Assembly (NCBI GenBank): GCA_002440965.1
Contig: DJWJ01000016.1
Span: forward strand, 11,646-75,645
Origin: Candidatus Omnitrophica bacterium UBA6233
GTDB lineage: Bacteria; Omnitrophota; Gorgyraeia; Gygaellales; Profunditerraquicolaceae
Reading direction: 5' to 3'
DNA: 64,000 nucleotides
Positions within the stretch are counted from its first letter, which is position 1. Every line of letters begins with the position of its first letter. Made by a program: the position numbers and the translations under genes. Below, piece after piece: positions 57,106 to 64,000 of the stretch. The notes under the pieces are model-generated. The model was not told the origin of the DNA. It did no database searches and saw only the letters and a program-made list of their open reading frames with translations.

Positions 57106-58188
57106 ATGAAGAGAATCTATAAGGTCTTACTATGGCTAATCGCCATCTTTTTCATAGTTTTTGTCCTTGTCAATATAGCTCTCTCCTTATTTGCCAAGCA
57201 AATAGTTGTTAAGCAAATCGAGCAAAATATAAAACTACATACTACTCTTGATAAAATAAGCGTTGATCTGCCTCTTTCAATAAAATTAACTAAGTTGAGC
57301 ATAGGAGACTTGTTTAGGGCGGATGAAATTTCGGTTTCACCGAATATTTTAGGATTTTTTGCCGGCAAAATCGCGCTTAACAGAGTAATATTAGTCAATC
57401 CGGTAGTAAATCTTGAGCGCTCAGGAGACGGAAACTTAAATCTACCTAAATTAGAACAAAAAGGAACGCAGAAGGCTCCGCCGGTCTATCTTACCGGCCT
57501 AAGCATTAGAAACGGGAAAATAGTTTTTACCGATAAAAAGGTTGAAGCTTCAGGTTATAAGGTTATCTTGGACAGGTTGAGCGCGCATGTATCTAAAGTT
57601 ATGCTTCCGCCAACTTCTTTAAAGGCGAATTTTAAGCTTTCAACGGATATATTGGACTCGGATAGCCAAAAGCTGGGAAGTATCGGGTTAAGCGGCTGGG
57701 TTGACTTTGGGCCCAAGGATATGGATGCCGTCTTGAATATAAAAGATTTGGATTTGATCTATTTTTCTCCTTATTACGGAAATTTTATTTCCCAGAAAAA
57801 ACTTCTTTCAGCTAAACTTAACGTAAATGCTACGTTTAAAGCCAAAGATAACAATTTAAATATCTTAACTGATTTTAAACTTTCAAATTTAACCTATGCC
57901 CAAGAAGAGCCTGTTGAGGGAGGGCTTCCGGAATTAGATTTAACCAGAAATGCTTTGGATTTTTTTACTGATTCCAAGGGTAACTTGGGACTTGAGTTTG
58001 AGGTCAATACTCAGTTGAATCATCCCGCTCTCAGCCCCGAGCAGCTTAAGAAAATTATGTTAAAGGCAGCGGCCAAGAATCTTTCTAATCAATCGCCGGA
58101 TGAATTGATTCAAAAGGTTAGCGATAATATCGAACAGTTTAAAGCGATTGGTAAAACTCTTAAAAACATATTTGGAGGGAAAGATTGA
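57106..58188 (+). CDS. AsmA-like envelope protein
   Basis: 360 aa. An N-terminal membrane helix ('IYKVLLWLIAIFFIVFVLVNIALSLFA') is followed by AsmA/DUF748-type repeats: 'KLTKLSIGDLFRADEISVSPNILGFFAGKIALNRVILVNPVVNLERSGDGNLNLPKL'. It is shorter than E. coli AsmA. Such proteins may carry lipids between membranes of the diderm envelope. The stop overlaps the next gene. Confidence 0.75.
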   Translation: MKRIYKVLLWLIAIFFIVFVLVNIALSLFAKQIVVKQIEQNIKLHTTLDKISVDLPLSIKLTKLSIGDLFRADEISVSPNILGFFAGKIALNRVILVNPVVNLERSGDGNLNLPKLEQKGTQKAPPVYLTGLSIRNGKIVFTDKKVEASGYKVILDRLSAHVSKVMLPPTSLKANFKLSTDILDSDSQKLGSIGLSGWVDFGPKDMDAVLNIKDLDLIYFSPYYGNFISQKKLLSAKLNVNATFKAKDNNLNILTDFKLSNLTYAQEEPVEGGLPELDLTRNALDFFTDSKGNLGLEFEVNTQLNHPALSPEQLKKIMLKAAAKNLSNQSPDELIQKVSDNIEQFKAIGKTLKNIFGGKD

Positions 58189-58841
58189 TGATGGCGGATA
58201 AACCCAGGAGTATACAGAATATCGAGGATAAGATGGTTTCTCTGGATGTCAGTTCTTTGCGTTATCATGTTCTCGAGAGCGCCAAGAATTTTAAGACTTC
58301 CTGGATTGAATTGGGTCGTTCGCTTTATTCGGTATGGAAAGATAAAATGTATAAAGAGTGGGGTTTTGGCACGTTTGATGCTTATACCGCCAGAGAGATA
58401 GGCATCAAGAAGCCCACCGCAATGAAATTGTTGCGTTCATACTATTTCTTGGAAAAGGAAGAGCCGGCTTATCTGAAGAGCGATTACGCTAAAGAAGCGG
58501 ATACTGCCAAATTGCCCAGTTACGAAGCGGTTGATTTATTGCGCAAAGCCAAAGATAAGAAAACTTTAAATCAGGAGGACTATTCGAAATTAAAGAAAGA
58601 TATTTTTGACGGCGGTAAAGACGTTCAGGCGCTAAAGCGGGATTTGACTTCTTTAATCAGGCAGAGGCAAGAGCTTGATCCTGATGAGGCTTACCAAAAC
58701 CGGCGGGTATCTACTTTAAAGAGATTTATCGGCAGCCTTAAAGCGCTAAAGCAGGAAGCTGAGATCTCCAAGCTTCTTCCGGCCCAGCTTATTAAGGAGG
58801 TCCAGGAATTGATAAGAAAGATAGAAGGAGAGATCCAATAA
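58188..58841 (+). CDS. Uncharacterised basic/helical protein
   Basis: A 217-aa, charged, mostly helical protein I do not recognise. Residues 20-90 ('WIELGRSLYSVWKDKMYKEWGFGTFDAYTAREIGIKKPTAMKLLRSYYFLEKEEP') look like a DNA-binding-like helical domain, and the C-terminus is a coiled-coil-like stretch. Start ATG at 58188, 8 nt after GGAGGG; a TTG at 58185 and ATG at 58191 are alternatives. Possible role in DNA binding is only a guess. Confidence 0.5.
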   Translation: MMADKPRSIQNIEDKMVSLDVSSLRYHVLESAKNFKTSWIELGRSLYSVWKDKMYKEWGFGTFDAYTAREIGIKKPTAMKLLRSYYFLEKEEPAYLKSDYAKEADTAKLPSYEAVDLLRKAKDKKTLNQEDYSKLKKDIFDGGKDVQALKRDLTSLIRQRQELDPDEAYQNRRVSTLKRFIGSLKALKQEAEISKLLPAQLIKEVQELIRKIEGEIQ

Positions 58842-58842
58842 A

Positions 58843-60351
58843 ATGAACATAATCCAAATACTCGACGATAGGGCAAAAAATAACCCGGATAAACCAGCGG
58901 TTATATTCAGGGAGCAAGTAATTTCATTTTCTAAATTAGCGGATTTTTCTTTGCGTTTTGCCAACACTCTTAAAAAACTAGGTGTGAATAAGGGCGATAA
59001 GGTGGCAGTATACTTGCCGAGTTGGCCGGAATATATTTTTAGTTATTTGGCTATTTGGCGCATAGGCGCAACAGCCGTGCCTTTGGATTTCATGCTTACT
59101 GAAGATGAGTTGGCCTCATGCATAGCGCATTCCGAGGCCAAGATTTTGATTGCTAAGCCTAAAGCCAATTTTTCTCTCGTGTCGCTTAAGAATAGATGTT
59201 CTGATTTAAAACAGATAATCACTTGTCAGGATAAAACAGAAGGGTTTTTATTCTTTAACGATTGTGTAGAGAAATCCGTTTCAACCGCGATAAAAGTGGA
59301 TATACAGGATAAAGACCATGCCATTATCTTCTATACCTCCGGAACAACCGGTAAGCCCAAAGGAGTATTAATAAATTACTTGCAATTAAGCGCTCCTCCT
59401 AAGTCCATGGAGTTTTTCGTAAATTCAGACCTAGGCGATCGCGACACGACTTTATGCGCTTTGCCTTTTTCGCATTTGGGAGGCCTGATTTATATTCAAA
59501 ACACTATTGTTTTTGGTTTAAAGCTGGTTCTGATGGAAAGATTTATCCCGTTAGAGTTTTTGAAGGACATTCAGAATTTTAAAGTAAATTTCTTCTGGCT
59601 GGTTCCTTCTATGTATTACGCTCTTTTACAGTTGAAAGAATTTGAAACCTTCGACTTGTCGAGTTTACGTTGGATTGTAACTTTCGGCGCTTCCAGCTCA
59701 CCGGATGCTTTGCGTAGATTCCATCAGTTTTGCCCCAAGGCGCACCTATTAAATGGCTGGGGCCTGACTGAGACTAATGCCCCCAGCGTAGTTTTAGCTT
59801 TTGGGTCGCAAAAAATAGAAAGCGTAGGCAGGCCTGCTCCCTGGGTAGAGGTAAAAATATTCAATGAAGAGGATAAAGAAATCAAGGCCGGAGGGATCGG
59901 CGAAATCGTAGTCAAGGGCTGGGTAGTCACCGACGGATATTATAAGGATGCGGCTTTGACTAAAGAGACTTTAAGGGGCGGATGGTTTCATACGGGAGAC
60001 TTGGGCAAATTCGATAATGAAGGAGATCTCTATATCGTCGGTAGAAAGAAAGAAATGATTAAGGTCGGCGGTGAGATTGTCTTTGAGCCGGAGGTAGAGG
60101 CAGTTATCCACCGGCATCCGGATGTTGCCGAGGCCGCGGTTATCGGAGTAGTGGATAAATTAAGGGGAGAGGTTCCCAAGGCTTGGGTGGTTTTAAAAGA
60201 AGGAAAAACTTTAAGCGATGAAGACCTGCGTTATTTTTGCAGGCAGCATTTAGCTCACTATAAAATCCCGCATTATTTCGAGTTTGCCAACGCTCTTCCC
60301 AAAAACCGTACCGGAAAAATCGATAAAGAGCAGCTGAGAACTTCTTGTTAA
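58843..60351 (+). CDS. AMP-forming acyl-CoA/acyl-ACP synthetase
   Basis: A 502-aa ANL-superfamily enzyme: A3 'FYTSGTTGKPKGV', A5 'GWGLTETNAP', 'WFHTGDLGKFDNEGDLYIVGRKKEMIKVGGEIV' and the C-terminal catalytic Lys in KNRTGKIDK. It activates a carboxylic acid, with CoA or carrier protein as acceptor. The short C-terminal domain and FabD-like absence in the window allow a fatty acid or aryl acid substrate. It is 9 kb from the KS block, so a link is only possible. AAGGAGAG is well placed. Confidence 0.85.
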   Translation: MNIIQILDDRAKNNPDKPAVIFREQVISFSKLADFSLRFANTLKKLGVNKGDKVAVYLPSWPEYIFSYLAIWRIGATAVPLDFMLTEDELASCIAHSEAKILIAKPKANFSLVSLKNRCSDLKQIITCQDKTEGFLFFNDCVEKSVSTAIKVDIQDKDHAIIFYTSGTTGKPKGVLINYLQLSAPPKSMEFFVNSDLGDRDTTLCALPFSHLGGLIYIQNTIVFGLKLVLMERFIPLEFLKDIQNFKVNFFWLVPSMYYALLQLKEFETFDLSSLRWIVTFGASSSPDALRRFHQFCPKAHLLNGWGLTETNAPSVVLAFGSQKIESVGRPAPWVEVKIFNEEDKEIKAGGIGEIVVKGWVVTDGYYKDAALTKETLRGGWFHTGDLGKFDNEGDLYIVGRKKEMIKVGGEIVFEPEVEAVIHRHPDVAEAAVIGVVDKLRGEVPKAWVVLKEGKTLSDEDLRYFCRQHLAHYKIPHYFEFANALPKNRTGKIDKEQLRTSC

Positions 60352-60356
60352 GCCAA

Positions 60357-61388
60357 ATGGATGACATTAAAGCATTAAGCCTGGAAATCCTGCAAAGCAA
60401 GCTTATGTCTTTTGGTTATCCAAGGTACCACGCCAGACAGATTTTTAACTGGATTTATAAAAAGGGCGCGGTAGATTTTGCGCAAATGAGCGATTTGGCG
60501 CAAGGCCTGAGGGATAAGCTTCAAGAAAATTTTTGTATTTCGGGTTTAGAAATAGTCGATCAACTTAAATCCAGCGATGGAACAAAGAAGATGCTTTTTA
60601 AACTGAAAGATTTCAGTATCGTCGAAGGGGTGATGATTCCTTCCCGGGGTAGGGCTACAGGTTGTATTTCTACCCAGGTTGGCTGTAAGTTTGGCTGCCG
60701 GTTCTGCGCCAGCGGCGTATCCGGATTTAAGCGCAACCTTACCTATCTTGAGATAATTGATGAGGTTTTAGCCCTGAAAAGAGAAGCCCTGCCGGATAAT
60801 CTTACCCACTTAGTGTTTATGGGAACAGGAGAACCTTTGGATAATTATGGCGAGGTTATGAAAGCAATAAGAATCATAAATTCTGTCGACGGTCTTAATA
60901 TAGGAGCGCGCAGGATCACTATATCAACCAGCGGAATTATTCCGGGTATCCAAAAATTAGCCGGGGAAGGCCTGCAAATAGAATTATCAGTGTCCTTGCA
61001 CGCAGCCGACGATGACTTAAGAAGCAGCCTCATGCCGGTGAATAAGAAATATTCACTCAAAGAATTGATTAGTTCCTGCAAGGAATATTCTGTCAAGACT
61101 AACCGGCAGATAACCTTTGAGTATATTCTAATCAAAGGTTTGAACTCGGATTTGAAGAGCGCCCAGGATTTGGTCAAGTTGCTGGGCGGATGGAGATTGG
61201 CCAAGGTTAACCTTATTCCATCTAATCCTATTGCTGAGCTTAAGATTGAAGTTCCGGAAAGAAAAGACATTCTTTTGTTTAAAGATTATCTGGAAAAACA
61301 GGGTTTGAATGTTACTTTGCGTAAAGAGCGCGGAGAAGACATTAACGCCGCTTGCGGTCAATTGAGATTAGGATATGAAAAAAAATAA
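60357..61388 (+). CDS. rlmN: 23S rRNA (A2503-C2) / tRNA (A37-C2) methyltransferase RlmN
   Basis: 343-aa radical SAM methylase: CISTQVGCKFGCRFCASG (CxxxCxxC), MGTGEPLDNY, 'ELSVSLHA' and the C-terminal catalytic Cys in NAACGQLRLG. It methylates C2 of A2503 in 23S rRNA and A37 of some tRNAs. The ATG at 60357 is chosen over the TTG at 60345. The 3' end overlaps the lipoprotein gene by 14 nt. Confidence 0.95.
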   Translation: MDDIKALSLEILQSKLMSFGYPRYHARQIFNWIYKKGAVDFAQMSDLAQGLRDKLQENFCISGLEIVDQLKSSDGTKKMLFKLKDFSIVEGVMIPSRGRATGCISTQVGCKFGCRFCASGVSGFKRNLTYLEIIDEVLALKREALPDNLTHLVFMGTGEPLDNYGEVMKAIRIINSVDGLNIGARRITISTSGIIPGIQKLAGEGLQIELSVSLHAADDDLRSSLMPVNKKYSLKELISSCKEYSVKTNRQITFEYILIKGLNSDLKSAQDLVKLLGGWRLAKVNLIPSNPIAELKIEVPERKDILLFKDYLEKQGLNVTLRKERGEDINAACGQLRLGYEKK

Positions 61389-62004
61389 ACTGAAGCTCGC
61401 CGCGTTCACGGGTTTTCTTGTTATTTTTAGTTTCGTCGTGTTAAACGGCTGCGCTAAGCGGGAAATCAAGAATATAAATTCAAAAGGCAAAAACGTTATT
61501 TGTTTCGGTGATAGTATTACTTTTGGTTATGGGGTGGACTCAGGCGAAGATTATCCGACCAGCCTTAGGAAAATTTTGAGCAATACTGTTGTAATCAATG
61601 CCGGGGTGGATGGAGATACTTCTGTCGAAGGACTAAATAGAATCAATACTGATGTTTTAAAGAAGAATCCCCGTTTGGTTTTGATTGAATTCACCGGAAA
61701 TGATTTCCTGAAGAAAGTGCCGATGACGAATACGATAAAAAACATCCGGAAGATGATCGAAGAGATCCAGCGCCAGGGAGCAATGACTGCTATTGTGGAT
61801 GTAAGCGCAGGGCTCTTTCTTATCGAATATCGCGTAAGGCTTTTTAACCTAGCCCGCCAGACAAATTCGATTTTTATCCCGGAAGCTTTAGGCGGGATCC
61901 TTACTAACCCCAGTATGAAAAGCGATTTTATGCATCCGAATAAAAACGGCTATGGAATTGTCGCGCAAAGAGTCTATTCGGGGATCAAGGATTATTTAAA
62001 ATGA
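61375..62004 (+). CDS. SGNH/GDSL-family lipoprotein hydrolase
   Basis: 209 aa. A lipoprotein signal ends in LNGC. The SGNH blocks are ICFGDSITFGYG (block I Ser), GVDGDTSVEG (Gly), FTGNDF (Asn) and DFMHPN (Asp/His). It is like TesA-type arylesterase/thioesterase. It may hydrolyse acyl esters in the envelope. It overlaps rlmN and feoA (ATGA). Confidence 0.85.
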   Translation: MKKNKLKLAAFTGFLVIFSFVVLNGCAKREIKNINSKGKNVICFGDSITFGYGVDSGEDYPTSLRKILSNTVVINAGVDGDTSVEGLNRINTDVLKKNPRLVLIEFTGNDFLKKVPMTNTIKNIRKMIEEIQRQGAMTAIVDVSAGLFLIEYRVRLFNLARQTNSIFIPEALGGILTNPSMKSDFMHPNKNGYGIVAQRVYSGIKDYLK

Positions 62005-62237
62005 AAAAGATAAATTTAGTGCAGATGAAAGAAAAGCAAAAAGGCCGGATAACGGAATTACCGGAAGGAAGTGTTTTAAGAAATAAACTTATGAGCTTGG
62101 GGATTTATCCGGGCAGGGAAGTAACCAAGATAAGCCATATCGGTTTAAGGGGTCCGGCGGCCATCAAAGTAGGCAGAAGCGTTTTAGTTATAGGCCATGG
62201 GATGGCCTCCAAAGTAATCGTGGAAATCCAATGCTAA
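62001..62237 (+). CDS. feoA: Ferrous iron transport protein FeoA
   Basis: 78 aa, an SH3-like FeoA domain ('VQMKEKQKGRITELPEGSVLRNKLMSLGIYPGREVTKISHIGLRGPAAIKVGRSVLVIGHGMASKVIVE'). It overlaps the upstream gene by 4 nt and feoB by 7 nt. It aids FeoB in Fe(II) uptake, as expected in an anaerobe. Confidence 0.9.
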   Translation: MKKINLVQMKEKQKGRITELPEGSVLRNKLMSLGIYPGREVTKISHIGLRGPAAIKVGRSVLVIGHGMASKVIVEIQC

Positions 62238-63961
62238 AAAAGATATTCCTTATCGGTAATCCTAACGTCGGTAAGAGCGTAGTATTCTCGCGCCTTACAG
62301 GGGTAAGAGTGATTTCGTCTAATTACGCCGGAACTACTGTTGATGTAATGAAAGGGTTCCTTAAATCCGGCGAGGAAGAAATTGAAGTAATAGATTTACC
62401 CGGGACATATTCTATCGAGCCGTCATCTAAAGCCGAAGAGGTGGCGGTTGCGTTACTTAAGGAAAGCCCCCGGGATGAATTCATTGTTATCAATGTTGTT
62501 GATTCCACTAATTTAGAGAGGAATCTTTTTCTTACCTTACAATTGATCGAAGAGGGCCTGCCGGTAGTCGTATCTTTAAATATGTGCGATGACGCCAAAC
62601 ATCGCGGGGTAAACATAGACTCCGAGAAATTGGAGCAATTGCTCGGAGTTCCGGTTATCGCTACTTGCGCCATTACCGGATTCGGGATAAAGATGCTCAT
62701 TGATAGATTTAAGGAGGCTAAGCCGGTTGCTAGGAATAAGCTTTCGCACCGGGAACTTTGGCAGGAGATAGGAGGTGTAATCGAGCAGGTGCAACAGCTT
62801 ACGCATCGGCACCATACCTTGCGTGAGCTCTTGGAAGACGCTTCGGTCAGGCCGTTTAGCGGAATGCTTATGGCAATTGCCGTAACCTTTATTTCTTTTC
62901 AGGCAGTGCGTTTTATCGGCGAATGGCTCATAGACAATGTTTCTAATCCCGTATTCTTTAAATTCTACGAGCCCTTATTATGGAAATTAAGCCATTTTCT
63001 CGGTCAAGAAAGTTTTATCCATCATTTATTAATCGGAGATTTACTCGATGGTAAAATTGATTTCCAACAATCCTTAGGGCTGCTTACTACCGCTCCTTAC
63101 ATCGAATTTGCCATGGTCTTGCCGTATATAGTTTCATTTTATTTGGTACTCGGTTTGTTGGAAGATATTGGGATCCTTCCCAGGCTTGCTATGCTTATGG
63201 ATAATATTTTGCACCGCTTGGGTCTGCATGGTTTCGCGATTATTCCGGTGCTGCTGGGTTTAGGCTGCAATGTCCCCGGGATACTTGCCACGCGCAACCT
63301 GGAATCCCGAAGGGAGCGTTTTATCGCGGCTACTCTTATTTCGATAGGCGTGCCGTGCGTTGCACTTCAGGCAATGATTTTTGGTTTATTGGGAAAATTT
63401 TCCGGTTTTTACGTTATCGGGGTATATCTGGTTTTGTTTTTAGTTTGGTTAGTGCTTGGTGTTATCCTTAACTGGGTCTTAAAAGGGATAAGCCCGGAAC
63501 TTTTGGTGGAAATACCTCCTTACCGTATTCCCAGTTTGGCGATACTTTGGCATAAACTATTTTTACGTATCAAGGGATTTTTGATTGAAGCGATTCCGGT
63601 GGTAATGCTGGGAGTTTTAATCGTCAATGTGCTTTTATATTTTAGGTTATTTGAACAATTCAGTTTGATATTCGCTCCGGTAGTTAAGGGAATTTTCGGC
63701 TTGCCTAAAGAATCGGCGATAGCTTTGATTATGGGTTTTTTCCGCAAAGATGTTGCGGTAGGGATGTTGATGCCTTTGGGTTTGTCCGTAAAACAACTAT
63801 TTATTGCCTGCGTGTTACTTGCAGTATCATTTCCGTGTGTCGCGACCTTCGTAATTATGTTCCGGGAATTGGGATGGAAGGATTTCTTAAAGTCCTGCGC
63901 GATTATGCTGATGGTGATGCTTATGGTGGGAGCCAGCCTGAATTTTCTACTGCCGCATTAA
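62231..63961 (+). CDS. feoB: Ferrous iron transporter FeoB
   Basis: 576 aa. An N-terminal G domain (GNPNVGKSVVFSRLTG, DLPGTYSI, NMCDDAKHRG) is followed by a linker and a membrane domain with gate motifs ('GLGCNVPGILATRNLESRRERF', 'GFFRKDVAVGML'). It is shorter than E. coli FeoB (773 aa), as in many bacterial families. It imports Fe2+. It is complete at the 3' end, 39 nt before the window ends. Confidence 0.9.
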   Translation: MLKKIFLIGNPNVGKSVVFSRLTGVRVISSNYAGTTVDVMKGFLKSGEEEIEVIDLPGTYSIEPSSKAEEVAVALLKESPRDEFIVINVVDSTNLERNLFLTLQLIEEGLPVVVSLNMCDDAKHRGVNIDSEKLEQLLGVPVIATCAITGFGIKMLIDRFKEAKPVARNKLSHRELWQEIGGVIEQVQQLTHRHHTLRELLEDASVRPFSGMLMAIAVTFISFQAVRFIGEWLIDNVSNPVFFKFYEPLLWKLSHFLGQESFIHHLLIGDLLDGKIDFQQSLGLLTTAPYIEFAMVLPYIVSFYLVLGLLEDIGILPRLAMLMDNILHRLGLHGFAIIPVLLGLGCNVPGILATRNLESRRERFIAATLISIGVPCVALQAMIFGLLGKFSGFYVIGVYLVLFLVWLVLGVILNWVLKGISPELLVEIPPYRIPSLAILWHKLFLRIKGFLIEAIPVVMLGVLIVNVLLYFRLFEQFSLIFAPVVKGIFGLPKESAIALIMGFFRKDVAVGMLMPLGLSVKQLFIACVLLAVSFPCVATFVIMFRELGWKDFLKSCAIMLMVMLMVGASLNFLLPH

Positions 63962-64000
63962 TTTCTTAATTAAATAGTGCCCTTCGTCTGAAGAATACCC

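Noticed and set aside
1..64000. CRISPR arrays, integrase, transposase or prophage genes
   Set aside because: No regularly spaced repeats or matching proteins were found; all repeats are short dispersed palindromes or inverted-repeat elements.

Overview
The window reads as a chromosome segment from an uncultivated, diderm, probably anaerobic bacterium. Candidatus Omnitrophota (formerly OP3) or a near relative is my best guess, by inference only. Diderm features are lipoproteins, a BamE-like protein and an AsmA-like protein. Anaerobic features are [NiFe]-hydrogenase maturation genes, FeoAB and several radical SAM enzymes. I see no rRNA, tRNA, transposase, prophage or CRISPR array. All 67 protein genes but one (comM-like, 33920-35449) lie on the + strand, and many overlap by 4-17 nt, so long co-transcribed blocks are likely.

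Layout. (1) 1-3258: small lipoproteins, a tRNA-binding protein, a Cys-cluster protein and a DUF2156 protein. (2) 3260-15531: an exonuclease-WYL fusion, then a split hydrogenase maturation locus (truncated hypF, hypC, hypD, and hypE 7 kb later) with envelope proteins, a DNA glycosylase, an M20 peptidase and a PAC2 protein in between. (3) 15538-18915: a promoter and leader with an intrinsic terminator, followed by two tandem D-Ala-D-Ala-ligase-like ATP-grasp genes and a lysine 2,3-aminomutase-like gene. (4) 18985-26526: an EF-G-like GTPase, a YchF relative without a GTPase domain, purH, folC, mnmE and folE. (5) 26544-36198: membrane and PilZ proteins, a PKD lipoprotein, a metallopeptidase, an STT3-like oligosaccharyltransferase, a two-component pair and comM. 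(6) 36284-49432: an L,D-transpeptidase, then accA and a PadR regulator, a promoter flanked by two operator-like palindromes, and a gene run that looks like a type II polyketide synthase locus. That run holds KS-alpha, a KS-beta without catalytic residues, a B12/radical SAM enzyme, ACP, a cyclase-family protein, an SRPBCC cyclase/aromatase-like protein, a ketoreductase-like SDR and an amidohydrolase. (7) 49970-54942: crcB and a DUF190 gene, then a nucleoside phosphorylase, an MtnA-like isomerase, a class II aldolase-SCP2 fusion and an aldehyde dehydrogenase, which together fit a DHAP-shunt-type salvage of 5'-deoxynucleosides. (8) 54946-63961: acyltransferase, membrane-anchored Hsp20, PurU, AsmA-like, an unknown protein, acyl-CoA ligase, RlmN, a GDSL lipoprotein, FeoA and FeoB.

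The best candidate for an undescribed system is region 6. KS-alpha/KS-beta plus ACP, a ketoreductase and two cyclase families is the minimal toolkit of aromatic type II polyketides. Here it is paired with a radical SAM/B12 enzyme instead of oxygenases and sits behind accA and a PadR gene. Region 7 could recycle the 5'-deoxyadenosine made by the many radical SAM enzymes. Short palindromic repeats are frequent. One is inserted in frame in folC, one supplies the 3' end of the mtnA-like gene, and a long-hairpin family recurs in the polyketide block.
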